Positions 46,201 through 57,600 of a DNA stretch of 64,000 bases are shown piece by piece. Position 1 is the stretch's first letter. The number at the start of each line of letters is the position of its first letter. The position numbers and the translations under genes are program-made. Source of the DNA: Micractinium sp. NFX-FRZ (Eukaryota > Chlorophyta > Trebouxiophyceae > Chlorellales > Chlorellaceae). A model generated the notes under the pieces. That model did not search any database and was not told the DNA's origin. It saw only the letters and a list, made by a program, of their open reading frames with translations. The stretch is from assembly GCA_029339195.1 (NCBI GenBank), contig JAPTJF010000081.1:106352-170351 (forward strand), written 5' to 3'.

Positions 46201-47695
46201 GTTGCGCATATGTGTGCAGCGGCCGGATGGTTGCAATGTTCACCTGCGACCCAAAGCCGCACAACACCACCTGCAGGTTTGGGGGAAGGGGGGAGGCGGC
46301 CCTCAGGGTGCTCGAGTCGCCCGCAGGGCGCACCGCGCGCACGCAAGTGATGCCAGTCCAAGCGCCAAGGCCCAGCGCCTTGTCCGCACACCAAGGCGCG
46401 GCACGCCCGGCCTGCGCTGCCACCACAGCAGCGCTTTCTGCGGCCCACCCACCTGCTCTCCCGTGCTTGCCACGCACCGCTCCGCCGCCGCCCCGAGGCC
46501 ACACGCCTGCCCGCCCCCACCAGGCTTTCCACCCCGCCCCGCCCGCCCACCTGCATGGTCCCGGGCCGCTGCCGCACATCAAACACGCCCGATAGGTTGT
46601 CCAGCCCAGCTGTCGGCAGCTGCCAGCCCAGGCGGCCGATGCCGTCGTACTGCCCCCGCCCCAGCTCCCACAGCGTCAGCTCAGCGCTCTCCTCGGGCCC
46701 ACACACGCCGCCCGACAGTGCCAGCCTTGGCGGGAAGGGCGCTTCTAGGAATGTGCACCCAAACAAAGGGCTGCACGGGGGGGGGGGCGGGATGCAGGGG
46801 TAGGGGGCGCAGGCAGGGGTAGTGAGGCTGAGCGCGGGCGGAGGAAAAGCGTGGCTGGTGGGACGCACGAGGTTAGGGGGGGGTGAGGTTGGGGGTGGGC
46901 AGGGTCGCAGGTGGGAAGGAGCCGACAGGCAAACGGAGAATGGGCCACGGTGGGGCCAAAGGGGGGCTGTGGAGGCGCGGGGGTGATCCCTCAGCAAATG
47001 CCCGGAGGGCAGCCTGTTCCCTGCCGACACCCTCTCGAAAAACGCTCACCTCCTCACCCCCAACAGTACAGCAAGGCAAGAGGTGCACTACCTAGGCCTG
47101 TGCTGCGCATGCGCGGGTGTGTACCATACCCCAGCACAGGGGTGCTGTGGGACCCCTGCCCACGACTTGAAAGGAACTGGTTGCCAGCGCGTGTACAAGC
47201 GGGGGATTGGCGCCACGCAGGCCGTCTCAGGCGCCTCACCCAGCATGGGAGCGCAGCTGCTCATGTGCCGTCTGCAGCTGGCCGGTGCGCCAGCGGGCAT
47301 CGTGCTCCAGCCTGGACCGATAGGCCTGCCGCCAGTCCAGGTCGGGTGTAGCGGCAGCGGCTGCGCCGGCGGGTGCTCGCTGGCATTGGCTGCCCCAGGC
47401 GCGCGCCGGCCTGGCGGCCGCGCTCCGGTAATGCTCTGGGTAGTCCCGTTCAAAGGAGGCCCTGCAGTGGAGGATGGTGGAGTGAGGGAGGACGCCTCCC
47501 GACGTGAGCGTCCCGCTGCCAGACCTATGCAGCTTTCGCAATGGGCTGCCACCTCTGCCCAATTCCTCACCTCCACAGCCCCTGCTCCGAGGCGAGGCCC
47601 CTGAGCCTGCTGTCAACCTGGCTGACCGAGGACAGGCACTGCGCCGGCAGCAGCCCAAGCAGGCGGTGCAGCAAGCCGTCATCCAGGCCCTCCAT
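43242..47695 (-). CDS. F-box/WD40 repeat protein
   Basis: Ten exons (47695-47571, 47461-47240, 46770-46551, 46270-45683, 45506-45312, 45102-44926, 44628-44541, 44301-44193, 43854-43749, 43352-43242) join in phase into 646 residues. Residues 1-42 form a short F-box (MEGLDDGLLHRLLGLLPAQC, then SQVDSRLRGLASEQGLWR), with a D-Y-P-E-H stretch following. WD40 blades run from about 390 to the end: ILAGHQGACV, ATASFDGTIKLWRL, LLSGGNDRQVKVWDV, LATGATDSTVCVWDA, LVAGCFDGSIYVIDR, FTGHTDRVTRV and SGSFDGNLCLWQW. Such proteins are SCF ubiquitin-ligase substrate receptors. A Ser/Gly/Ala insertion of about 150 residues in exon 4 separates an early blade from the rest. The donors of exons 4 (45682) and 5 (45311) were chosen by phase among alternatives and are less certain. 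The target is unknown. Confidence 0.82.
44375..44458 (+). repeat. CAG/CCGCAG repeat in an F-box gene intron
   Basis: An interrupted run of CAG and CCGCAG triplets lies in the intron between 44541 and 44301. Confidence 0.85.
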
Positions 47696-47998
47696 TTACA
47701 GCGGGTTAGAACAATTGCCGCCTTCTCAGGTCGAGTGCAAGGGAAAGGAATACGGTGGACAAACAAGCAATGCTGGCAGTAGGGCTGCTTGCAGATCCCC
47801 TTGCAGGGCGCATCTAGCTCATGGTGCTGCCACCTGCTGTGAGCGCCCCAACGGGCCGCTGTACCGTGACGGCCGTGACGGGCTCGCCTGCCTGCTGTGC
47901 CACACAGCATGGTTGCTGAGCCGCATGCATGGCGCCGCTCACATCAGCCTGTTGATTCTTGTTGAAGGTGCAGAAACTCGCACGCCGCAAGTCCCACC
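47696..47998. promoter_or_regulatory. Divergent promoter between F-box and RNA methyltransferase genes
   Basis: This is a 303-bp gap between divergent start codons. No recognised element is seen. Confidence 0.45.
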
Positions 47999-50900
47999 AT
48001 GCTGCCTGGAAGGTGCCGGCTGGCAGGCAGCACTGGCTGGCGGCGTTGGCTGGCTGTAAATAGCAGCAGGTGCATGCAGCGCTCGCGCGGCGAGAGAGGC
48101 AGCAACAGTGGTACTGCCACCGCCACCGCCGCCGCCTCTGGGCAGGAGCGGCAGCAGCAGCGAGCAGGCAGCAGCGCAGGAGCACCGCTGCGCGCAGGAG
48201 ACACGCTCGAGTTGACCTGCACGGGCCTTGCATTTGGCGGGGAGGTGAGAAGTAGGTTTCGTTGCGATGGCCTGCAAGGGATCACTGTTTCGTGGCTCCC
48301 CCTGCGGTGAGCGCACCTGGCGGCGAGCAGGCTGCAGCGCCTCGCGCGACAGCCGTATCCTCTGCCCGACCCCTTTCCAGCTACCACCCCCGCCCTATGC
48401 ATCCCCAACATACCCCCACAACCTGCTGGGATCCCTGCAGGGCATCTGCCGGCTGGGCGGCGAGGCAGAGGGCGGTGCAGGCGGCGGCAGCGGCGGCTTG
48501 GTCGTGTTTGTGGACCGAGCGCTGCCCGGCGAGCAGCTGACGGCACGTGTGACGCAGGGCAAGCGGAGCTTTGCACGTGCCGTCAAGCTGCGCACGCTGC
48601 GGCAGCATGATGCCGCTGTGGAGCCTGTGTGCGAGGTGAGGCGGCCTGTGGTGGCACAGCCGCTGTGCGTGCTGTGCAATCTGCCTTGCCAGGGCCGGCG
48701 CCAGGTGGGGGAGCCAGGCAGTGTGGCGGAGGTGCACAGACTTGCATGGTAGCTGCGTGCTGCAGGGGCTGCCTGCCTGGTGCAGCTCGGCAGGCGGTGG
48801 CCGGGCAGAAGGCAGCGCTGGCGGCCTGCGAGGGAGGGTGTTACCGAGTGAGGAGTGTCTGTGTGGCGGCGAAGGCTGCCTGGCCCTGCTCTGCTGGAGC
48901 AAGAGGAGCCCTACCTTGCCTGGCCACCCGCAGCGCATCATAGCCAACAGAGCAGGCCCGCAGCGCTGCCCATGCCCACCCGTGCTGCCAGCGCTTCAAC
49001 CTGCCCCCTGCATGCCTCGCCTGCCCGCCCGCCTGCCACGCAGCACTTTGGCCCCTGCGGCGGGTGCACGCTCCAGAGCCTGTCGTATGAGGCCCAACTG
49101 GAAGCCAAGCAGCAGCAGGTGCGGCGGGGGCGGCAGTAATGTGGGGCGATAGCGCGGGTGCTTGACAGGGGAGTGCAACAGGCACGGCAGCTGGCACTTG
49201 TCATACATCCAGGGCATGCGCAGCTTGGTGCGGTGCCAGGGATAAGCAGACACGCGTCTGGTGAAGCAACACTTACTTGATCCTGAGTTCTGCTGTCATT
49301 CAGCAAGACCATTGCTCACTCGCGCCCTCCTCATGCTGCCCTCCCGTGCACCCTGCCAGGTGGCAGACCTGCTGGCACGCACAGCTGGCATAGCTGACGT
49401 GGCGGGAGTGCTGCGCCCCATTGTCGGCTGTCCCCCGGGCCAGGAGTATGACTACCGCAACAAAATGGAGTTTTCGTTCAGCTCTGAGGTGTGGCAGCCA
49501 GTGGAAGGCGAGGAGGCAGCAGCAGGAGCGAGTGCCCGCGCCAGCAGCGGCGGCAGCAGCGACATCGGTGCCTCCGGCCGGCGGCAGCGCAGAGGAGGGC
49601 CGCCCAGTGGCGGCAGGCGTGCGGCAGGCGCAGCGCCTGGCAGCGGGGCGCAACCTGCGGGCCAGCGCAGCGCCGGCAGCAGCACGGCAGGTAGCGTCGG
49701 CGGCTCTTTTGCTCTGGGCCTGCACCGCCCAGGCAGCACGACTGCCGTCCTGCCAATCCGGCGCTGCCACTTGCAATCAGACGGTGCCAATGCATTGTTG
49801 CAGCAGGTGCTGAGGCTGTGCCGCCAGCTGGGGATGCAGCCATATGACCCAGCCCGAGGCACCGGCCTGCTCCTCGATGTCGTGATCCGGCGCGGCACAA
49901 CAACAAGCAGTGGCGACAGGGGCACTGTCAGCAGCAGCGGCAGCAGCGGCAGCAGCAGCAGCAGCGGCAGCGGCAGCAGCGGCAGCAGCACGGAAGGCAG
50001 TGACGCTGGCACCAGTGGCAGCGCCAGCATCGGCAGCAGCAGCAGCACCAGAGGCAGGGCAGAGTACCTGATAAACTTTGTCACCGCCCGGGACGGCCGC
50101 CAGGCGCTGGCGCCGCTGGCCCAGGCGCTGCTGCACCCCTCCAGCCCAGGACAGGGGGCGGCAGCAGAGCTGCCGACGGTGGTTGGGGTGGTGAACAGCG
50201 TGCTGCAGCGGGGGCGGCCCACGGGCGAGCGGCGGGTGGAGGCAGAGCATGTGCTGGTGGGGCGGAGCTCCCTCATTGAGCGGCTGTGCGGGCTGGAATT
50301 TGAGGTGGGGCAGGGAGGGTGGGCGGCAGGATGGGGCGGGTTTGAGGCGCAGGCGCGTGTGTGGAGGTGGTGCTCAGCTGGGTTTGAGCTGGGCTCTGGG
50401 TGTGAAAGCGGTGTGGCTGGGAGGGTGTGGCCGGGGTGGACTGCAGGTGGCACCCTGCTGTGTTGCGCTGTGCTGTACCATGGTGTGCTGTGCCATGCTG
50501 CGCTGCGCCATGCTGGGCCATGCTGTGCTGCACAGGTCAGTGCCAGCCATGTTATTCCACTCTGCGACAGTTGATGTGCTGTGCCACGGGCTGTGTCATG
50601 CTGTGCCACGCTGTGCTGCGCAGGTCAGCGCCAACTCGTTCTTCCAGACCAACACGCCTCAGGCGGAGCGGCTGTACCAGCTGGTGGCTGCAGCAGCGGG
50701 TGCGTGGCCGTGTGGGCCAGCTGTTGGGGTGGGCGGCTGTGCTGGTTGGTGATGGGGCAGTCAGGCGCATGAAGCAGGGCAGCATGTCGGGGAAGCGGGG
50801 TTTGCGGCACACCGTTGCACCAGCTTGCCGAACGCACGGCTCTGGCCGCCGACTGTGCTAGACGCGTGCTCACCCACCCGCCCGCCAATTCATCGACCAA

Positions 50901-52091
50901 CACCTCTGCACATGCACGTGCTTGCACCTCTTTACACTGCCCTGATAGCCGCCGCCCAGCACACCCTGGCTGAAACTGTGCTGGGGGACCTGCACCCACT
51001 GGTACTGCACCACACCGGTGCTGCCACCTACTGGTACTGCACCTCCCTGCCCCACCCTCCTGCCCTGCAGAGCTGCGCCCCACCGACACACTGCTGGACC
51101 TGTATTGCGGCACCGGCAGCATCGGGCTGACGCTGGCGGGCGCCTGCCGGAGGCTGCTCGGCGTCGAGGTCAACCCTGCAGCGGTGCGGGACGCACAGCG
51201 AAATGCAGAGCGCAATGGCATCACGAACGCAGCGTTCTTGGAGGTGCGCTGCACGTGCTGTGTGGTGTGGTGTGGTGTGTTGTGGCGTAGTGTGGTGAGC
51301 TCCGACGTCGCTCGGCATGGTGCTGCACAGCGTGACCCCTTCTTCTCGCTCGCTCACCCTTATGCATCCTCTGCTGCGTGCGCTGCGCTGGACAGTAGCC
51401 ATGCATGCCAGCCACCCTGCCCTCCCCGTCCCCGCCGCCCCACCCTTCAGCAGGCACCCTGCACAAGCTGGCGATGGGCGGTCGAAGGGCCAGCTCCCCT
51501 CCGTCCCCCACCTTTGCACACCTTCAACTCATTCCCTCCCTTCCTCATCCTGCCCTCCCATCTCGTCGTCTGGGCAGGGCGACCCGACTGGGCGGCTGCC
51601 TGCACCCCATTGTCGCGCTGGCGTTGAGCCACCCTCCAGGTGTCCACATCCCCCCCTTCTGCGTGACCCCCTTCTCACAGGGCGACCTGCAAAAGCTGCA
51701 GCTGGCAGGGCGGCTGCCGGCACCTGATGTGGTGGTAGTGGACCCCGCCCGCCCCGGCCTCTCCCCTCTTGTCATCCAATACCTGCGCACCTGTGGGGCC
51801 AGGCGCGTGGTGTATGTCAGCTGCAACGCCTCTACCCAGGCGCGCGACATCAAGGCGCTCTGCAGCAGCAGCAGCGCTGGCGGCAGTGACGGCGGCGGTG
51901 AGAGCGGCAGCAGCGAGGCAAGCAGCGGCAGCAGGAGCAGCAGGAGCGGCGATGGCAGCGGCAGCGTCGGCAGCACGAGCGGGGGTGGCAGCGAGGGGCG
52001 CCCCTTCCGCCTGGTCTCCCTGCAGGCGTGCGACCTCTACCCGCAGACTTGGCATGTGGAGACTGTGGCTGTGCTTGATGCTGTGTCCTGA
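47999..52091 (+). CDS. TrmA/RlmD-type RNA (uracil-5-)-methyltransferase
   Basis: Exons 47999-48244, 48441-48635, 49044-49118, 49360-50304, 50624-50699, 51071-51243 and 51681-52091 join in phase into 706 residues. The enzyme methylates C5 of a uridine in rRNA or tRNA using SAM. After an Arg/Ser/Ala-rich, possibly organellar leader come a TRAM domain (about 65-140), Cys146-x5-Cys152-x2-Cys155 plus Cys308 (the four iron-sulfur ligands of the RlmD/RumA type), YDYRNKMEFSF, SANSFFQTNT, the SAM loop LDLYCGTGSIGL (about 521-532), DPARPG (about 591) and the catalytic VSCNASTQARD with Cys618. Three Ser/Gly/Ala-rich insertions (about 223-290, 360-395, 631-665) make it much longer than bacterial enzymes of about 430 residues. 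Whether the substrate is chloroplast rRNA or tRNA cannot be told. Exons 5 and 7 have decayed upstream copies. Confidence 0.9.
50527..50562 (+). repeat. Decayed copy of the acceptor and start of methyltransferase exon 5
   Basis: GCTGCACAGGTCAGTGCCA copies GCTGCGCAGGTCAGCGCCA (exon 5 starts at 50624), 88 bp upstream. The intron between is built of CATGCTGTGCC-like repeats. Confidence 0.85.
51572..51612 (+). repeat. Decayed copy of the start of methyltransferase exon 7
   Basis: GGGCAGGGCGACC followed, after a deletion, by GGGCGGCTGCCTGCACC matches exon 7 (51681-51723: GGCGACC...GGGCGGCTGCCGGCACC), about 103 bp upstream. Confidence 0.7.
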
Positions 52092-52691
52092 GTCCGTCAT
52101 CACCTGCTAAGGCCTGCTCTGTGATGAAGCGATCTAAACAGCAATTTGGTGTGCTGGACACTGAAACACCGGTCAAATCCCTCATTCCCCACTTGAGAGT
52201 CTGAGGTCAGCAGAGGAAGCCCCAACTTTGAAGATGCGCCTGCAGGTGAGGAAGGTGCTCTGCACGGCACATGTGGCGTTCTCGTGCGCAAGTGGCCAGC
52301 CTCCTGTAGTCGCCCGCAGGTCTCGGTCAGCGGGCGCTAGAGGCCTAGCGCCCAGCCCGCGTGTGTGAGTGCTCTGGCGAGCAGAGCGCTCTCCGCGGGT
52401 ACGCTCTCCGCCACCTCTGCAAGCCCCCTTGCGGCACGCAAATGATGATACTGGGACGCCCGCAGCTCCGCAGGTGCCACAGCGGAAGCTGCACGCCCGG
52501 CTGCCGCCGTTGCTGTGCTGCGGCCGCCGCCCCTGCACTGCTCGCGGCCCTGGCTTTGCGCCTGCCACTGCAGCTTTGCGCCCAGCCAGCTGTCAATCCA
52601 GCCTACTGATACAAAAGCGGCCACGCATGAAATTGTTGGGGACTTCAACAGCCGCTGGTTGTGACTGCTGTACAGGAATCCTGCTGGCACC
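52092..52691. other. 600-bp intergenic region, no gene seen
   Basis: 3' UTR of the methyltransferase gene and the presumed promoter of the next gene. No supported exon or RNA gene. Confidence 0.4.
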
Positions 52692-54018
52692 ATGTCGGGC
52701 CCGCCCACTTGCGAGGAGGACCCTCTCGCCCCGCCTGCCCGCCTCAACCGATTCGGCGTCCCCTCCCTCTCCTGGACCTTCATCTCTTTCTATGCACTGT
52801 GAGATGACCTTGCTTGTTGCTCTGCGCCACTGTTGCGGCATATCGTGCGGATGCAATGCACAGCTGTGGCAGTTGAGCCTGGGGGGGACACCTGGGGGTG
52901 GGTGGGCTGAGCTACAATTCGTATGATTGGAATGGACACAAGCGCTGCTGGCAGACTACCAGCACTGCTTATTGCCAGCCTTGCCATGCAAGCCACTGGT
53001 CAGCTGGCAAGATGCGGCCAGGGCTGGGAGTTTTTTGTGATTCGGGGCCAGCAGGAGAGCGCTCACCGCTCATCAGCCAGCTCATCTTCACGGCCTGACT
53101 TCCCTCCATCAATGCCGCTGCCGTGACCCTGTGGCGCAGCTGCTACCTGTCCGTCATTATCCAAATTATCCTGGCCAACCACTCGGTGCTGTCACGGTTT
53201 CCTGCCATGGCATCCCGGCTGGTTTGCCTGGCCCTCCTCCTCCTGGCTGCTGCTGCCCACCTGCTGACCAAGCTGAACCCCACGTGTGTGCCTAGCGGGC
53301 GTGCTGCGCATGCTGGCGTCAGTCTGGATGCCCTGGCAACAAGCGCTTCACCGATGGCGCGGGAGGGAGAGCATGGGCAGCAGGGGTGGGGACCCCACCC
53401 ACATTGGGGCTGCCAGCTCGAGAGCGTGGTGCATGAGCCAGGGGGCTTCCTGTGCCAAGCGGCGCATGATGCACTGTACATTGTTCAGCCGCCGGCGGCC
53501 AAGCCTGCCAGCGCAGCCCATGGAGCAGTGCCAAAATCCCCTTAACCCGCCCCTGCTGCTTGCCCCCTCTCCGACCCCTGCAGCGAGCGACAGAAAGCCG
53601 TGCCTGTGATGGCCATGGAGTTGGCTATGTTCGTTGTGGCGTGAGTGCCCGGGGCCTAGCGGCCGCGCGGATGCAGATTGGGGCACAAGGCCATGTGTGC
53701 CACAGCCACTCCCGTCCCGCAATCGCACTCCACGTGCTCTCGTGTGTGTGTTCTGCCTCGCTTCCTGACCTCGGGTGGTTGCCGCTGGCCTCTCTGCCCT
53801 GCAGGTCCCAATGCCGCTCCTTCCACTGGGCGGCAATTCTCACCAACATGGCGCTGCTTATCACGATGGCAGTGCTGTCATCCATGCTGGCCACCGTTGC
53901 CATGAGAGCCCTCTTTCCCCAAGATGCTAGTAACCTAAGGGACAGGCCTCACCAGCACCGAGCGCCAGCCAGGGGCGGCGTCAGCGGCGAGTGTGCGACG
54001 GGCGGGGGACCCCCGTAG
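52692..54018 (+). CDS. Small multi-pass membrane protein, orphan
   Basis: Exons 52692-52798, 53140-53283, 53584-53640 and 53805-54018, all with phase 2 junctions, give 173 residues. I do not recognise the family. Hydrophobic stretches appear in series: SWTFISFYAL (exon 1), YLSVIIQIILAN and LVCLALLLLAAAAHLL (exon 2), VMAMELAMFVVA (exon 3), and WAAILTNMALLITMAVLSSM (exon 4), suggesting four or five membrane segments, with a charged, Pro/Gly-rich C-terminal tail. Support is the agreement of four splice junctions in one phase and the sustained hydrophobicity. The exon 2 acceptor (53137-53139) is the weakest point: reading further upstream meets a TGA. It may be a real lineage-specific protein or part of a longer one. 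Confidence 0.5.
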
Positions 54019-54632
54019 CCGGCCAAGGCCGCAGCGAGGGCTCGCTGGTCTGAGGAAGATGGTGTTTTACAATTCACGCCCTGTAGGACATGCCCCAAGG
54101 CAGCACAGTCGGCCACATCGCGTGGCAGGTGTACATGTTGGGGGCAAGGCTGGCGTGTGAGTCATGCAGGTCAGGGTTCCATGCAGTTCTGAGAGAGGTC
54201 AATGGGTGGAGTGGCTAGTCGAAAACACGAGAAAGAAAGAAAGAAAGAAAGGAACCACCAAGAGGCAGCCCTGCTCCCAGCACTGCAAGGCTTGTCCCAC
54301 GTGGGGAGCAGTCATGCTTGTGGGCGGCACAGCCTGCCGTTCCATGCCATGTGTGTGTGTGTGTTTGAATGCGTGTGCGGACCGCAGCCTAGAGCTGGCA
54401 GTGGCAGCAGCCGGCCATTCTTGCCATGCCGCCAGCACCACCCCAGAGGGCCACGCCTGGCGCGGCCGGCCCTCCTGAAGGGCGTGGACGTCCCTGGGAT
54501 GAGGATGACCACGATCACGTGCAGCAGCCCGAGCGGCTTCACAGAGCTGACCATCCTGTGCCGTGCACCCTCCTCGGGCAGGCAGAGTCGGCAGCCGTAC
54601 TGCTGCAGCCACGATTGCGGTGCGCTTGCCGC
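54019..54632. other. Convergent 3' region with microsatellites
   Basis: It contains a (GAAA)n run near 54230-54252, a short (GT)n near 54350-54364, and a minus-strand TGTAA at 54071-54067. It is 3' UTR for the subtilase and for the membrane protein gene. Confidence 0.5.
54067..54071 (-). terminator. Putative TGTAA poly(A) signal for the subtilase gene
   Basis: TGTAA on the minus strand, about 560 nt after the subtilase stop codon. Confidence 0.4.
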
Positions 54633-57600
54633 TCACGGCAGCTTCTTGCGCACGGCAGGGGTTGCTGCACAGGCACAAGGCAGCACGCATGGAAGGGGCA
54701 GGGGTGAGGCAGGAGAGGAGGTTCACTACCCCCACAGTTGCCTATCCGCACTTCACTGTGAAACCCTGCGGCACCCTGCTCTTGCAGCTTAACACGCGCA
54801 TACCACACACGCCTGGCAGCCCTCCGTACCGCTGCTCGCTCCTCGCTGCCCCGCCCCGCACCCAAACCAAAACATCACAAGCACGCTCAACTGAAACATC
54901 ACGCTGCAAGCGCCCCCCATGGCACCTGCACCCACCCCCGTGCCTCACCTCTGGCCACGACAGACACCTCTCCCAGCACCAGAGACTCGGCCTGCACCCT
55001 GCCCCTGGCATCTTTCTTCACGACGTCCACGCTGACGTGGCGCCCCGTCCGGGTGGCGGGCACAAACTTGCCGGCCTTGACGGCACCGCAGGTGAGGGTG
55101 ATGGCGGCGTCGCTCCTCAGGGGGCCTTGGATGGTGCGGCACACCACAGCGGCGCTGCAGCGAGGGCGGGCAGGCGGGCAGGCCGGGAGGCGGGGAGGGG
55201 TGGTGAGCACGGCCGCGGGGCTCACATTTGGGAGTGGTGAGGGAGGCAGGCGGTACTCTGCACCGTGCCCGGCGGTGCACACACCACAGGATCCAATCTA
55301 GTCACGCCTACCTCTTGTCCACGCCGCCGGCAACTGTTGGTGCCCTGTTGGACACACGGATGGTGATTGTGTGGAGGGGCGTGTATAACGGCCAGTTGGC
55401 AGTGCCGTTGGCCCCCACCAAAGTGACCCTCTGCACCTCCATTGGGGCGCCCAGGTCCACAGACCACCAAGAGTTGGCCTGCAAGTGGGCAGGAGAAGGA
55501 GAAGAAGAATGCGCCGTTGGGCGTGGGTTGAGGAAAGCAGCGGGTGAGTGGGCCCGCATGGCGAAGGGCCCCCCTCCGCTGCAGCCAGCTGGCTACCGGA
55601 TGGTTGCCAGGCAGCAGGGGGGGCACACAACCGTGGCTCCAAGTTCGGGCACTCACCGGCATCGGCTGCCAATGCGCTGAGCGGGGGGCTGGCGTGTTGG
55701 GTGGTGCAAGCGCAAACAAGCACGTTGCAGGGCCACGGGGGCTGGCGTCTAAAGCAGGCACGCAAGCGGATACACGACATGCGCGCTGGCGGGCCCTTTG
55801 AGTGCCAGCACGGGGGGCCACATGTGTGCAAAGTCACTCACGTTGTTCGAAGTGGCCGATGCGTTCTCTTCGTTGCCGTCGATGGCGGCAGACGCCTTGC
55901 CGCCCTTCTGCCAGAAGTCGTACGACTGGCTTGCCACCTTGCCAGCCATTGACACCTCTGCAAAGGCAGCGGCAGGGCAAGGCAGGGAGTGAGACTAAGC
56001 TGCGTGCGACTCCCGACACGCAGCTCATGCGGAACACGGCAAGAGCATGCGGCCAGTGGCACTCATCATACCACGCGGCCCGATGAGCCGAATGCTTTCC
56101 TCCTGCCGCCAGCCAGCAACCAGCCACAGTGTATACATGGTACGTACCATAGGCTCACGAGTGAAGGGAGCGGGCGGGGGCGGCCTCTTCGGTGGCGGTG
56201 GCGGGGGAGGCCTGGGGCGCGGAGGAGGGCGGGGGCTGGGGGAAGGAGGGGATGGCGGCGGGGGCCTGGGGGGAAGCGGGCGGGGGCTGGGGGGAGGGGG
56301 GCTGGGGGGGCTGGGGGAGGGTGGTGGCGGAGGAGAGGGGCTGGGGGGTGGGGGAGGGGGCGAGGCGTCAGGCCTGGCCACGAGAGTGAGCTGGAAGGCG
56401 GTGAGTCCACCGGTGGAGAAGGGGGCTGCCGAGATGAAGTAGTGGGTGTTGGGCCGGAAGCGGATGGACAGGCCAAAGGCGCCGGGCACGTTGCCCCTGG
56501 TTCCAGGCAGCTGAACCGGGGAGCAGCTGGTTGGCCGGGCAGCTTTTGTCGTCGTCGTTGTGCCTGCGGGTTCCAGGGACATTGTGGGGTTGGGATGTTG
56601 GTTCAGGTTGGGGGGGGAGGCAGGGATTGGGGCCAAGGGCAGGAGGGGTGGTGGTGGGTGGGCGGTGGTGGTGGGTGGGGGTTCAACGCGTACGGGCAGC
56701 CACACATCAGCAGGAGGTGATGCCTGCCATGGCCACAGCGGCAGTGCCCCTCAGCAGTCCATCAGCCCCTCGAGGTAGTGGGGTAGGGCTCCACTCCTGC
56801 ACCCCTGCACCCTGGTAGCCAGCTGCTGGGGTCCAGCTGAGGGGACGCTAGCTTGGGGGGCCACGCCTCCGCTGGTGTCCTCAACCCCTCCTCTGGTGTC
56901 CTAAACCCCTCCTCAACCCACGCCCAATGCCACGCTCCTCACCTCCGTCCTGTGGAGTCAGGCCGGGCGCTAGCGACTGACATCACGCCTGGTTTGAAGC
57001 ACGACAGCCGAGAGCTCACAACAGGAACTAAATTACGAGGCTCCCTAGCCTGCATCAGCCTACGGCCCAAGCCACAGCATGCATGGCGGGTGCGCGCGCC
57101 CATTCCCCAACCATATCAGCCAAACAAGGAAATGTTTGATAATTTTGTTTTGGCTCACCCGACGCAGGTGTAGGGGCCGCCAGAGGGGTTGGGCGAGGAC
57201 AGCACGCTCACGACGTGGTCGCCCCAGATGACTGCCCCTCTGCAGGAGGTGGCGGTGAGCACGCCGTTGGAGTCACCAGAGAACCAGCTGCAGCCAGGGG
57301 GTGGGGTGGGGCGGTGTGGGGGCCGCAGGTGGGCAAGCTGCCAGTAAGCAGCATGCGGAGCCGCGCGTACGGGAAGCCGGACCGGCTGCGGTGGCGGGGC
57401 GTAGACCGGTGGGATTAGGTGGGGGAAGGGGGGTGGCCAGGGAGGGGGGTTGGGCAAGCTTGCCGCCTGACCACTGCTCACGCAAAGCCAGCACTGGGAC
57501 TGAGCATCCGTGTGCGCTGCAGCGGCTAAGTGGGCCCTCAGGTTCGGCAGGCGCATGACAAACTGCTTGGCAAGTACAGGGTGCAAGTACAGGGTGCATC

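Noticed and set aside
49452..50609. A 385-residue minus-strand open frame in the methyltransferase gene
   Set aside because: It is antisense to exon 4, which contains family motifs, and is rich in Ser/Leu/Pro as expected of a reversed Ser/Gly repeat.
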